Made by a program: the position numbers and the translations under genes. The notes under the pieces are model-generated. The model was not told where the DNA came from. It was given only the letters and a program-made list of their open reading frames with translations, and did not search any database. DNA of 64,000 nucleotides from Thereva unica (Eukaryota; Arthropoda; Insecta; Diptera; Therevidae). The stretch is taken from NCBI GenBank assembly GCA_949987705.1, contig OX465283.1, positions 75,091,720-75,155,719 of the forward strand, in the 5' to 3' direction. Below are positions 22,026 to 34,023 of the stretch, one piece after another (within the stretch, counting starts at the first letter, position 1; each line of letters opens with the position of its first letter).

Positions 22026-22560
22026 TTTTATTATAATAATTTAATAATTTAGCTTCGAGATCCATTCGGTATAACGGCTGGCTTGTGAATGAATGTGAAT
22101 ATTATTTCATCCGTTTCGTTTAGTCCTGTTTTCTTTCGTTCCATTAGGGAGGGATCGGAACCCTTGCCTAACCGGAGCCCACATAGATTCCTCACAAGAT
22201 CAAAGCAGAGACACAAAACAGCGAAATTGAATTACAGATTCATCGCCAGTGCGAAAGCTCACTCGTCACGAAAGCTTATCCAGCGCGAAAGCTCTACCAA
22301 GGCACAATCGAACTGCAGCTAAGTTCAAAAAGTGCGAAAGCTCGTCTAACACACATCGAAATTAGATTAATCTCATAGTGGCGGCGCTCACTCGTACCCA
22401 AGACCCCATCCACACCCGAGTCCGCAGCCTATGACGTCACTGGCCCTGTATCGGAATAGCTATACTACTGCATACTACACTGAGTAATTAGAAGATAATT
22501 TTCATTAATTGCTGACTAGATTTAAGGGCTCCGACCATATTTAAGGAGGATTCTACACCG
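22026..22560. other. No recognised feature
   Basis: It contains short direct repeats of GCGAAAGCTC type (about 22240-22340) but no gene or element end that I can define. The 5' end of the LINE that follows may lie in its right part. Confidence 0.35.
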
Positions 22561-23173
22561 CCATTATGTAACGCTGCAGAGCTTAACAAAATTTTTGGTC
22601 GTCTAACAAACAATTGCGTCAATGAGACACCAAGAGAAGCCTCTGCTGGAAGAATGATGTTGATCAAGTTGGCATCGACTTATAATTAGGATCGGAAGAG
22701 AAAACAGTTGCGAGAGCCTATTATCGAAATTTAGTTATAGCAGAATGATAAAAAAGGAGTTAAATGTATCAAAGCTCTCAAAGTTGCCAAAAGAGCCCGG
22801 TTCCCCACTTAGCACTTGGCCGTAGACAGCGAAGTGAACGGACGTGTGCTGGTCCGGTCCGTCAAACACGCCTCGTTGAAAACAAAATAAAATCGAAAAA
22901 AAAATTTTCTTTGTGAAGTTGAAAAAATCAAAGCCCACTAAAAAAAAACAACAACAACAACACAAAAGTGGAAAAAAATACGCGCGGCAGTGTAAAGCGA
23001 AGGCCTCATCACCCTTTCTACAGACAAGCAACCGACGAACAGCACAAGTAAGTTCCCTTTGCTTCCTACCCTCACTCGATTCTCGGACCTGCAATTGTCG
23101 CACCCGAAATCTGTCGGTCGACGAAATTTGCCCCGTCTCAAAAGGCATAACACTTTAACGCAGGCAAATTTCG

Positions 23174-24046
23174 TTGACTCTGATGGTTGCGGCAGATGTA
23201 ATTCCGGGAAATATCTCTAAGAATGTGGCGATTGAACCCGCGCAACCGAAGTCCCGTTACAAGTCAAGCTTTGTTATTGACCTCTGTAACATTCGTGGAC
23301 TTCATACGAACTTCTCTTTTGTTGAGTGCCACTTACTAAACTTTAAAACCCCAATCCTCGCACTTAGTGAAACCCAAATATCACCCGATAATGACTTAAG
23401 TCAATATCAGATATCGGGGTACACTTTAGTGCATAATCTCTCTCCCCATAGGGGCATTGCCATCTACGTTAGGGATGACGTGGCTCATTATAAAATATGC
23501 AAAAGCACTTCTTCAGATTTTAACTCACTTTGGATTAAAATCATCATCCGAAACCACGTCATATTCTTTTGCTTCCTATACAGAAGCCCTAACATAAGTA
23601 ACGAAGCCTCCACTTCATCATTTGACACTATTTCCGAACAAATCTCGGGATTTTTATCGTCCAATCCTGAGTGTGAAATCATCGTTGCGGGTGATTTCAA
23701 TGTTCACAATGTAAACTGGCTGACTTACTCAAATGGCACCAGTGTGTCTGGCAAGGACGTCGAGCTCTTTGCAGACATCAATAACTTGCACCAAATTGTG
23801 GATCTTCCCACAAGAGTCCCTGATGTTGCTGATCAAGGAAGATATCTCCTTGATCTTTTCCTTACTTCTCATCCAGCACGATATACCGTCACAGTTGATT
23901 CACCTCTCGGCAATTCGGACCACTGCTTAGTTAGCGCTAGCTTCCCATTCAAATTTCCCACCCCTCCCAAACCAGTCAGAAGAACTATATGGCATTATGG
24001 GAAGGCCAATTGGCTGGGGCTTACTAATTTTTTTCCAATCTACTGA
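23174..24046 (+). pseudogene. LINE ORF2 segment 1: APE-type endonuclease
   Basis: The ORF contains the apurinic endonuclease blocks in order: CNIRGLHTNF, LALSETQIS (catalytic Glu), YRSPN, GDFNVHNVNW, and GNSDHCLVS with the terminal SDH. It nicks target DNA to prime reverse transcription. It reads normally to about 24030, where the frame is lost and the protein continues in the next frame. Confidence 0.85.
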
Positions 24047-24494
24047 CTGGAACCAGTGTTTCCATAATAAAAACGTCAACTCTGCCGCTATCCGTATCAC
24101 TAGAATCATACAGGCAGGAATGCATTTGTTTATTCCTCATTCTACCAAATCTGTGAAGCCTAGGCCCAACAGATGGTTTAATCAGGAGTGTATGAATGCA
24201 ATCAGAAATAAAGAAGCCGCCTTTCGAGCCTACAAGAGCTTCCCGAGTGAATCGCTCCGTGCAGAGTATATAAAACTAAGAAATTCCTGTAAAGTCACCA
24301 TCAGGAATGTCAAAAATTCATTTGACAGCAAGTTGAGAAGTAAACTCCTTAATGCAACCTCTGGTAGCAAAAACTTCTGGTCCTTGGTAAGTTCCATCAA
24401 GAAGAATTTCACCACCTCCACAACTCCTTCATTCATCCACGATGAAAAGGTGATAACAGACAGAAAATCCAAGGCCGATTTATTAGCATCTCTG
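24031..24494 (+). pseudogene. LINE ORF2 segment 2: linker region
   Basis: This frame continues the protein: RPNRWFNQECMNAIRNKEAA, AYKSFPSESLRAEYIKLRN, SGSKNFWSLVSSIKK. Linkers of this kind lie between endonuclease and RT in jockey-like LINEs. At 24495-24502 an 8-base duplication-like insertion (CAGAGATG) shifts the frame into segment 3. Confidence 0.8.
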
Positions 24495-24499
24495 CAGAG

Positions 24500-25747
24500 A
24501 TGTTTGCTTCAAACTCTTCTCTACCCCAAAATGATACGCTACCCCCGGTCCTCGAGCACAGCGCTCATTTAATGGACAGGGTTTTCTTCAGGACTCGTGA
24601 GGTGTACAGGTGCCTCAAGGAGCTCGATGTCAACAAATCCACTGGACCCGATAATATACCCCCTGTCGTCTTAAAACAATGCGCCTCACCTTTGGCTAAA
24701 CCTCTGCGCAAACTTTTTGCCCTATCATACTCTTCCGGAGTTTACCCAGATTCTTGGAAACTTGCTCATGTGCAGCCAATACCGAAAAAAGGTAACTCCA
24801 GCCTTCCCTCCAACTACCGCCCAATAGCAATCACTTCTATCCTCTCCAAAACCATGGAGACGATAATTAACAAAAAGCTTATGGGATATCTAGAATCCAA
24901 CCAACTTATAAACGACAAACAATACGGCTTCCGACAAAAAAGATCCACTGGTGATCTTTTAGTCTGCCTTACAGAACACCTCAACCGAAGTTTGCATGGA
25001 TATGGTGAATCTAGTTTGGTTGCTTTGGATATCTCCAAGGCTTTTGATAGAGGATGGCACTCAGCCTTGTTAGCTAAACTCAAAGCTATTGGAATTGACT
25101 CGCTTCTCTATAAGTGGGTTGAGAGTTTCCTTTCCGGCCGTTCAATTAAGGTAGTTTTGGATGGCGTCAAATCTGAATCTCACCCCATCTCTGCGGGGGT
25201 CCCCCAGGGGTCAATTTTATCACCGGCCCTATTTCTCATCTTTATAAATGACCTTCTTTCATTCCCCTCCAACCCACTTCTCAGCTTCGCTGACGACGGT
25301 ACTCTACGTTACTCGTACAGCTTCGATACAAGACAGACACATGCCAGATCCTGTCTTGATGATCGTGAACCAATGTTCAACTCTATTAAGAACGACATTG
25401 AACTTATTATAGAGTGGGGAAAAAAGAATCGTGTCGAATTCAACCCCTCCAAAACCAAGTACTGTCTTATTTCAAAGAAAAAGATCAACACATCACCATC
25501 CTTGACAGTGGATGGCGTGGAAGTAAAGACCGACCCATCCCTACACATCTTAGGCGTGACATTAGCCAAAGACTTGCGATGGAATGACCATATATTCCAA
25601 ATCGCCAAACTAGCATCCCAGTGCTTGGGATTTCTTAAGAGATGCAGGTTCCTCCTCCAGCCATCGGCCCGTGCTGTTATTTATAAATCCTATACATTCG
25701 GCCTCTTCTCGAATACAACTCCCTCATTTGGGGCGGCGCTCCAATAA
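24500..25747 (+). pseudogene. LINE ORF2 segment 3: reverse transcriptase
   Basis: The 415-residue ORF holds the RT core: LDVNKSTGPDNIPP, KKGNSSLPSNYRPIAIT, YGFRQKRSTGDLL, ALDISKAFD, SAGVPQGSILSP and the catalytic FADD at 25286-25297. Phe in place of Tyr in YADD is common in this LINE group and is not evidence of damage by itself. In the conserved AFD..WH block, RG replaces the usual sequence. The frame breaks again near 25708, just before the C-terminal region. Confidence 0.88.
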
Positions 25748-26148
25748 CAACCTTAGCATGGTTAGATAAGGTCCAAAAAAAGGCCCTTAAGTTAATTAAT
25801 GACGATACCGCTTGCTCCAACATCGACCCCCTAAGCCACCGTAGGAATGTAACAGCACTGACAAAATTTTATCGCTACTATCATAGTGACTGTTCCTCCG
25901 AGTTAAACGCTCTTTTGCCTCCACGGCAATCTTATACCCGCAACACCAGATTAGCCCACTCGTCCCATTCCCTGCACCTGCAACTCCCTCTTTCACGCAC
26001 TCAACAAGATATGAATTCGTTTGTAAATAGAACAACTCGACTGTGGAATAATCTCTCGCAGTCGGTATTTCCGAGCTCCTACAACATCCAAGAGTTCAAA
26101 CGCCGGGTTCATCACCACCTTCTTCAATACCCCCCCGTACCTTTATAA
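25708..26148 (+). pseudogene. LINE ORF2 segment 4: C-terminal domain
   Basis: In the shifted frame the protein continues with YNSLIWGGAP, LDKVQKKALKLIND, LSHRRNVTALTKFYRYYH and ends RVHHHLLQYPPVPL before a stop at 26146-26148. This conserved tail follows RT in CR1/jockey-type elements. Confidence 0.8.
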
Positions 26149-26290
26149 TCCTTAACCTATTCCCCCCACCCCTCCCCCGTTCTAAGCTTACTGCTAGACA
26201 TTGCACCATGACGTCACAAATGACATGACGGACTAGTAGTACAAAGGGTGACTCCTGAGCTTAGCACTAACACATAAAAAAAAAAAGCAG

Positions 26291-29200
26291 AATCTGGAAA
26301 TAGGTCGATTCTCTGAATTTTTTACTCTTCAAGTTGATGAAACAAACCTTTAAGTGGTTCGGCAAAGCCCTAGCCTTAATATCAAAATTCGGAGCAGCAC
26401 AAGAGGTCATAGAATAAATTCTCCTGTAATAACCTTCTACAAGAGTCTTTCAACAATTCCAAGTACAAGCCGTTTATATAAACCCGTCTCATGACCGGCC
26501 TACAATTTGTTGACATTAAAAATATAAAATGAAAAATAAAGCCAGAGAAGTCGTATTCTCTGAAGGACTTGCTAGGTTTCATTACATCAAATCTCGATTC
26601 TATTGTTCATTATTTTTTTCCTTTAAAATCAATGTCTTTTGAATTTGCTTCACTTGAAAGTAATTATAGTAAGTAGGGAATCCGAATGACTGGAGGAAAT
26701 ATTGAATGCACGAAGAGCGTATTATTGCAAATTAATAGTACCAATAAATATGTTCAAAAGCTATTATCCCACGGAATTTTTGGAAGGAAATTAAGAGGAA
26801 CTCCTCTTAAGTTTTGTAGGAGTGTAAAGGCATTCTTATATTCTTAGAATTTCCAATTAATAAATAATCTGTGCTTTAAGATTATTAATTAATAAATTGT
26901 TAAAACAGTTACAAACTTTTAAAAGAATTTAACATTTTAATGATACTTCAGTCTGTCACACATTTTATCAAATCCGTCAGTATCCCCAATTAATTGGGAC
27001 TAAAGGTAATTCTGAGTCATGCGTTCAATGGCCTTCGTTTGCCCATCCACTCCTGTAACAGTTGCTAACAAGGTAAAATATAAGACGACGTCCCGTCATC
27101 CATTTTATGATTATTCCAAGCGAATGACCCCCGGAGAGAATTAAAACCTTTGAGAACGGAAATCGAAAAACTTGAGAAGAAAAAGTTTTAATTAAATGAG
27201 GATGTCAGATTGTCTGATTTCATCGGAAACCTGAAACGAAAGTTTTCCAATGAATTTTTTCCTTAAAGTCTTGTAAATGAAACTAAAACAAAATATTCGC
27301 ATCTTGAAAAAATTCAATTAAAAATAAAATTATTCGCATTAATTGAATATTTTTTTAATAAATCTAGACAACTTGGCAATCAATAATGATAAGGACTTTC
27401 TGTTGAAGTTATCAAGATTTGTTTTAAAATACAGCAGATGGGCAGATTTGCAGAAGGATATTTTTAATGGAATTAATGAATCTTGGGTATTTACTTCGTT
27501 TAACCCTTGTGGGTATAATACATCAATTACGGCGCCTTTCAGTTAGTTCGAATGCTCTTTGATCCTTCTGTGTGGTATTATTACGCGATTCCTTGTCTTC
27601 TACAAAATAAATAAGTACAAAGTACACAAAAGTTTGAGACTCGATAAATAAATACTTTTAATTAAAAATATTAAGTAAAATATTGATTACATCAGGTCTA
27701 TGCTCTCGGACTACAAAAGAAAGTATTCAAATAATATTTACATTCATCCACGGTTCATATCGCTTTTTTTTGCCAAACAGAAGTGTGAGTGTTGGGGAAG
27801 CCTTAAATATTGCCACAATAAATTGGAATCATGCAATCAGCCTTGTGCGTTATTGAAACCATGAATGTCGCCTATTGACTGTGTAAAATGAGAAATCTAA
27901 TCGTTATTGGATTTTTGCAATATACAAAGTGGGCTTCTGTTTTTGCAAGAATATGATACTCGTATGATCCTGTGTAATCGAAAATGTAAAGTTTCTTAAT
28001 TCATAGTTTTAACAATATTATATTCATAACGACACGAAAAACATGATTCAATGCTGTTTATGAGATGAAGGCTATTTCAATTTCTGCGTACTTGAATTAT
28101 GCTTACAACAATGAGAAACATTTGTGAGTGTGTTTACACTGCTGGCTGCATCAAATTAAATTTAATTATTTGATGCAGCGGAGTAAACTCACTCGCCTGA
28201 ATTAATTTAGTTCACTATTTGATACAGAATTTATATATTGTAACTGCCGTGTAAACATTTGAATGCATGAAATTGTGAGTTTTTATCCCCGAATTGGGAT
28301 TAAATATTGGAATATGAAGCAGAAATATTTTAAAGAGCTTCAAGAATCAAAATAATGCTAAGCCAGTTTGGAAAAATCTGAAAATTTCGAAGACTTGCAC
28401 TTTTTAACTTTGCGCGTTTTCGAGAAAATGTCATTTAAAAAACCCCCTACAAAAAAATACATACTACCACAAATTTTAAGCCCTGTATCATAAACCAATG
28501 AACTTATAATAGTATAATACAAAATTATATAAGAATCAACATACCTTGCTTGATCACCGACATAATACACTTCCATAGATTTTACCGTTAAACGTTAGAA
28601 ATTAATGTTTTTATATCGCGCATAAACTGGCATTCCTTTTTCGCAGAAGTATTATTTTGCCTAAACTATGAAGTTTATGCTCATGCGCTCGATGACTCAT
28701 AGCAGTCAGCGACTTAATAGCTTTGTTCCAGAACTCGAATGTGGGATCCGGCGGGAGCAAGAATTCACCCAATTTGTGTTTCTTTATTTTCTCATGACAG
28801 AAAAAGCGGGGAAATCTTCACTTCCCCTCGTGCTGGAATTAGCCGGAGGTTTTCGGTCCATCGATATCTTGCAAGTTGTCAATTGAAAATTTTTTGTATG
28901 TATGTGGGTATCTTGTAAAGCGGCATACACATAGGCAATCGACATTTTTGTTATCTTCTTCTTGATTTGCAGGAAGTTGCCCAAAAAGTGTTTCTTTACT
29001 TTCTGGATTTTTGACAAAATTATCCCCACCATTCAAGTAAGTTTTTGCCCGCCAAGTTTTTGCAGGAAAAGTAGTGGAACAAAGCTAATATTTTTACACC
29101 TGATCTGATACATTATTACAACTACGATGATACAATTTTTTTGAAAAATTTCCACATTTTGAAAATTGAGTTTTGAGCAAAACCTTCTATGAGCGAGCCC

Positions 29201-29438
29201 CACTGTGCGTCGGGGAATGAGATCTAAATAGACATCTTCGTGTAACAAGCGCATTCATTACTCTGTTTGCTGTTGTCGGTTGCTTAGTGAGTTTAGTGAG
29301 CTTTTTCCAGTTAAATTCGTGATTAAACTGCCAAGAGTTTGTCAAAATAATCCAGACACTTTTTGCTATGTGTGTGGTTGTTTTGTGGTCAAGAAATTAA
29401 GATGTATAGATTTTTTCAATCGTCGTGACATTCCGCGC
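26291..29438. other. No gene recognised; one small inverted-repeat element
   Basis: About 3.1 kb, very AT-rich, ORFs of at most 82 codons without domains. At 28132-28254, GTGTTTACACTGC and its inverted partner (GCCGTGTAAAC) enclose a 33-bp near-perfect palindrome around 28149, probably a small MITE. The rest is unassigned. Confidence 0.4.
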
Positions 29439-29446
29439 ATTTACCC

Positions 29447-29865
29447 CAAAGTCTAGAAATTAACAAGTCTTTCATCTTCATATGGTTAATGAGTGAAAGA
29501 TGAACAGCTATATGCATAAGTTCTTCAAATGACGTCAGGCTATCAGAGAGAGAATGCAATATTTTTATAAACGCTAGCATACAACTAAACAGCAGAAAAT
29601 TTTATGAGTTTCTATAGGGATAATGTTGATGTATTGGTGCATATTTGCACGTTTGTTTTGATTTATGAAAGAAAACAGGTGATTCAATTTTCTTTCCTTT
29701 TCTGTTCCGCATACTTTATCGTAAGAGAGAATTTGGCTTTGTCTCGCCGAGTTCACGAAGTATGCGTTGAGTTTTGCTCAGCAGTGATGTTCATATATGC
29801 ACGCACACAACCAACCGGGTGAAAATTTTGTATGAAGATGAAAGACTTGTTATTACTAGACTTTG
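29447..29865 (+). mobile_element. 419-bp hAT-type MITE, copy 2
   Basis: Same family as 19616-20041. TIRs begin CAAAGTCTAG. The flanks ATTTACCC (29439-29446) and ATCTACCC (29866-29873) are an 8-bp target duplication with one later change. Confidence 0.85.
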
Positions 29866-29874
29866 ATCTACCCC

Positions 29875-30210
29875 AGCAAAGCTCTTAAAAATTTTTAAAA
29901 GTTCGGACCCAGCTTTATTTAGCTCCTCCCATCAAACATCTTGCTGCCATTAAATCAGTCACGACTGCGTATTGCTAGAGGGAGGTGTATTTTTCTGGGG
30001 CTTCAATGATATTTAAAAAAAAATTACAAATTATGAATGAAAAACGTCCCTTTTTATATATTTTTTTATTTTAAGGTTTTTGTATTTTACACATTTGCTA
30101 CAGAAATAATTTGTAGCATTTCTACTAAAGAAATACGAATTTTTTGTTTTTATCACTTTGATTACTAGATTGTTGACGTTTCCTGCCAGTCGCATACGCG
30201 CTTCTGCCCG
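29875..30210 (+). repeat. Repeat R, intact copy
   Basis: Reverse complements of 59934-60067 and then 53845-54042 align to this segment in order: AAAGCTCTTAAAAAT, TTTAGCTCCTCC, GAGGTGTATTTTTCTG, then TTTGCTACAGAAATAATTTG and TTTGATTACTAGATTGTTGA. This copy lacks the BEL element, so it approximates the unoccupied form. No ORF was seen and the class is unknown. Confidence 0.75.
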
Positions 30211-30502
30211 GGGAGGTTGTGTTGCTTGCGACTGCGGATAACTATCGTTTTATGAATGAAGAAGCTCATGTATTCAAAAGAAATTTTGTTAGAATTTTTA
30301 TTAAATTATTTTAATTATAGGTATGAGAAATATTTCGCATAATTAAAGTAAAATTATGCTTATTATGTTGAATAAACTGCCTTTGTTGAGCAGGGGCTTT
30401 ACATGTATTTAAAAGCTCTGCTCAACACATAGAAAGATAAATTAACTTTATTCATTCGGCATGCGCGCATCCCTTCCCAAATTATTTTGTTGAGTTTTTT
30501 CA

Positions 30503-31060
30503 GTGTTTGTTGCCGTTTTAACTAAAAAGAGGGGAAATTATAGAACAATATTTATAAAATTTGGCAACGAGGTGCGCAGAACTGCTCAAATTTTTTGTGT
30601 CACGGCGTTTGAAAAAATCTATACATCACTGGTGAAACACCAATACTACGCGTATTTTAAAGTAAAGATTGGTGATCAAGACAAGCATTGGGCACCGCAT
30701 GTTGTAAGTAAGATATGTGATGAAGGTTTAAGGCATCGGAGTAATACAACAAGGAAATTTCTACCCTTTGGAATACCAATGATTTGGCAAGAGCCAACAA
30801 ATCTCCATGATGACTGTTACTTCTGTATGTGCAATGTAGGTGGATATAACACATTTTGAGCCCATGATGGTACAAGTTTTGAAGAAAATTTTAAGCTCTC
30901 GAACGTTGATCCAGAGAAATCCATGAACCAAGAGGAACGTTTTTACAAGAACGCCCTTTTTTTACAAAAAGTGAAATTCAAGAAAACTGTTCAATATTTC
31001 GTAACAAAAATTACACCATTTTTTAAGCTAGCAAGAAGCAATATTTGTACTAAATAACAA
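30503..31060 (+). pseudogene. Fragment of a repetitive insect ORF with GDQDK.WAPH motif
   Basis: The 118-codon ORF reads VKIGDQDKHWAPHVV near its middle, then KFLPFGIPMIWQEPTN and DDCYFCMCNV before a TGA at 30857-30859. In the same frame after the stop, AHDGTSFEENFKLSN and then FYKNALFLQKVKFK continue the family pattern. I recognise this motif set (GDQDKPWAPH, FGIPMVWREP, CYFC) from predicted proteins repeated in many arthropod genomes, of unknown function and probably transposon-derived. The four Cys may bind metal. The stop and missing ends mark it as a relic. Confidence 0.6.
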
Positions 31061-31830
31061 ATATGTAAGTGGCGTTAAACAAAAGTTATTAATAAATTAA
31101 AAAAACGTGATTTTCGACAGTTTTTCCCATTTTTCTGTATGTTTTGCGCCCTAACCTATAACTCAATATACATCAATCGAAAGATAATTTGAATAGCTAC
31201 AACTATACCTATAATGTGATTTTTTTCGATTCGACGTCGCGTTTTTATTTTATTCGCTAAAAAGCGTTTTTTACACTTTCCGGGATTTTTTAGGTTAGGT
31301 TCGCCATTCCAAAATCAAAAAAAAAACGCTATCTTTTTTAGAATTTTTTCCTATATGGCTATGTCTCCTGATGGCAATTATTAGATGGATTTGCGTAGAT
31401 TGATTGGACTATTTGTATTTGCTTTAAATACAAGTATTTCAAATAAGTCGCATCTCTGCTTATGGCCGTAGTGTATACCCAAACAAACAAATCACCACCA
31501 GCTTACAACTCACGACGGATATGGAGAGATGATTTGCCTTGGCAGTTAGTTTCTCCATCTGAGGTTTCCAGGGGAGCTTTTGATGCAGGATTTTACCTAT
31601 ATATTTAGCGCCATTTGAGAAAGGAATTTTTGTATCATCAAGAGAGGGAGCCTTTAAATTTAGCTTTCTTCTATTAGCAAGTGGTACAGTCGTTCGCTGA
31701 AGGTGACGCGCAGCTCTTTTTTACAATTTCGGCCAATAGGAAACAATCTCTGCGACATCTAATAGCCTTATGACACTGGCTTCATCGTAGGCTGAAAATA
31801 CTGCCTTGGCTAGGCTGAAAACTGAAAGAA
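31061..31830. other. No recognised feature
   Basis: No domain-bearing ORF or repeat boundary was found. Confidence 0.4.
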
Positions 31831-31872
31831 ACTAGTTGGGATGTGGGTTCGACCCTTTCGGTCCACACGATC

Positions 31873-32872
31873 AACTTCCCAGTATAATGGATGTTGAATA
31901 TTATGATTGGATATTTTAATAATAAATGAACAATAGGCAATATAGAATATATGCATAATACCGAGAATTTGTCACAATTGTTTATCAATATTTTCGCTAA
32001 AATGTCAAACTAAATGTGCGCACTTACAAGATTAGGATGACGAAAATGTATATAAAATTGATGTATTAATGTTTTTCGGCACCTCAATGAAGTCGATATA
32101 GTTTTTAGTTCGCGCGGTATCGTGCAGGTACAAAAATCACTTAAGTCATTTAAACCAAAAACCCGCTGGACCGAATATTACAAAAATATTTTCAGATTAT
32201 ATTGTCGCTAATACGCTTCGAACGGCACCTCAAGTAAGTCAATATCTTTTGTGGTTCGGGCCATATCGTGCAGGTACAAAAATCACTTACGCCGCTTAAA
32301 CAAAAAAAACGGCACGACCGAATTTTATGAAAATCTTTTCAGATCATATTTTGGTTAATACTCTTCGAACGGCACGTCAACTAAGTCGATATCTTTTATA
32401 GTTCGCGCGATATCGTGCAGGTACAAAAATCACTTAAGTCATTTAAACCAAAAAACCGCTGGACCGAATATTATAAAAATCTTTTCAGATAATATTGTCG
32501 CTAATACGCTTCGAACGGCACCTCAAGTAAGTCAATATCTTTCGTGGTTCGGGCGATATCGTGCAGGTACAAAAATCACTTACGTCGCTCAAACAAAAAA
32601 ACGGCTGGACCGAATTTCATGAAATTCTTTTCAGATCATATTTCGGTTAATACGCTTCGAACAACACCTCAACGAAGTCGATAACAGTTTTGGTTCGCGC
32701 GATATCGTGCAGGAAAAAATGACCACATCCGTACGCACATACACACACACACACATACTTCCTCCCAATTTTTTGCTTAAAATGCTCCTGGGACCTTGAA
32801 AGATGAAAATACGTTGAAATTTTCGATTTCGATTTTCGGACCGATTACAATAACTTCCTATACTGGGAAGTT
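31873..32872. mobile_element. 1.0-kb element with AACTTCCCAGTATA inverted ends and internal satellite
   Basis: AACTTCCCAGTATA begins at 31873 and its inverse, TATACTGGGAAGTT, ends at 32872. The right end carries a short hairpin (AACTTCC ... GGAAGTT). A tandem array fills 32090-32720 and a CA-rich microsatellite lies near 32740. Short inverted ends, a central minisatellite and a terminal hairpin resemble Helentron-associated elements (DINE-1-like), but no diagnostic terminus proves it. The block 31831-31872 is shared with 13308-13365. Confidence 0.6.
32090..32720 (+). repeat. 146-bp tandem repeat, 4+ units in alternating types
   Basis: The phrase CGTGCAGGTACAAAAATCAC starts at 32121, 32267, 32414 and 32560, and a shorter form at 32706; spacing is 146-147 bp. 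Units 1 and 3 share AAGTCATTTAAACCAAAA and GAATATTA; units 2 and 4 share GGTTCGGG and AAACAAAAAAA. This implies a dimeric, roughly 293-bp higher-order unit. Confidence 0.88.
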
Positions 32873-32939
32873 AAAAATTCAAACGAGATTTTCCCATATG
32901 TAAGAGTGAGAGGAATATACTTAAACTTTTCTTAGCTGA

Positions 32940-33158
32940 AGTGTTATAAAAAGTCTAGAAAACTATTATAAAAAGCATAGGAAAAGAATGAAATTCAGAG
33001 TTGCCAGATTGGGCGATTTTTCGCCGATTGGGCTCCACAGGTAGTTGATCTCGCGACAAAAAAAATGCGATTCGCGACAAACCGCCCTTTGAAATTCATG
33101 TTCTTTTTTCTATGCTTTTTTTAACAGTTTGCTACATCTCTAGACTTTTTATAACAGT
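32940..33158. mobile_element. Small foldback element with ~60-bp arms
   Basis: GTGTTATAAAAAGTCTAGA at 32941 is matched inverted by TCTAGACTTTTTATAACAG ending near 33158, and pairing continues to the GAAATTCA block. The middle contains GGGCGATTTTTCGCC, a small hairpin. No ORF. No clear target duplication. Confidence 0.6.
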
Positions 33159-33572
33159 GAGTGAGAATCAAAATAACAGCCTACGATAAAGCCATAAAGC
33201 TAGTGACAAAATTACGCGCAATGGCGGTGCGGACATTGGCTTCGCGGTGTGTGTGGTTTTTTCACTGACACAAAGACGCGGTTGGTGTCGCGTTCCGACT
33301 TTGACACAACCTAAAAATCAAAGTGACAAGTGGACGTGATACGAAATAAATTGAAAAAGCTGTATGATTTGCGTATTAATTTTCTATCCTACAGGACTTG
33401 TATTTGTTCTATGTACTAATTTTATCACCACAATTTCGAAATAATTATGAAATTCAACAAATTTCTTATCCCCATCACCAGCACACGATTCCAAACATTA
33501 AAATGCCCACCAACACCAAAACACGACTCAAAACACAACACACAAACAACATTTTTTACACTGGACCGCGCG

Positions 33573-34006
33573 AGTTATGTATAAACCCGACCCTATTAAC
33601 TTTCAAGAAATTCTAGATAAATATTCGAAAAATAACTCTTAATCTTTGTATGAAGACAAAACAAAAATCTCACATTTCCTTCAATGCAAATGTGACATTT
33701 TTGCCTTGCATTATTCTCGGAATTCTTATCGCAATAATTTCACTTCATGACGACCAAGGGTAACCTTAATTCTTAGAAATTTATCGCCTGACAAAATTAC
33801 TTAAATTACATCAAGGCACAGATCAAGAGTTAGAGAGAATATTCAATTAGTCTTAAGATTCATTTATAACCAACAAGACCCTCAAAAGAGTGGTCCTTAA
33901 AAGATACATATAAAAATATTTTTATTTCTTTTAATAAATTTGATTTTGTTTTAAAACTAATTAAAGTTTATTTTCTTTTAAAAGAATACGGAATAAAAAT
34001 ATAACT
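33573..34006 (+). repeat. 5' LTR of the Gypsy element
   Basis: It starts AGTTATGTATAAACCC and ends GGAATAAAAATATAACT. It is 434 bp, identical by eye to the 3' LTR. An ATATAAAAATATTT stretch near 33910 may act as a TATA-like promoter element and AATAAA forms are present near the right side. Confidence 0.93.
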
Positions 34007-34023
34007 GGCGCAGTCGAATACGG
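34006..34023 (+). promoter_or_regulatory. Primer-binding site, tRNA-Ser-like
   Basis: TGGCGCAGTCG starts at the last base of the LTR. Its 11 bases match the complement of the 3' end of insect tRNA-Ser used by 17.6- and 297-type elements; the match then weakens. Confidence 0.7.

Larger units (their letters stand above)
22560..26290 (+). mobile_element. Jockey-like LINE, nearly complete ORF2, poly(A) tail
   Basis: Endonuclease, linker, reverse transcriptase and C-terminal domain follow in order on the plus strand, then a 3' UTR and a run of about 12 A at 26278-26289. Poly(A) favours a jockey-group LINE over CR1 or RTE. The 5' boundary is uncertain: 22560-23170 has no recognisable ORF1 and may be UTR or flank. 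No target duplication was found. Fragments of the same family lie at 11095-11269 and 13154-13275. Confidence 0.75.

Noticed and set aside
22735..23148. 137-codon minus-strand ORF with Phe/Cys/Val run
   Set aside because: The hydrophobic run is the translation of an AAC-type microsatellite near 22950; the rest shows no family.
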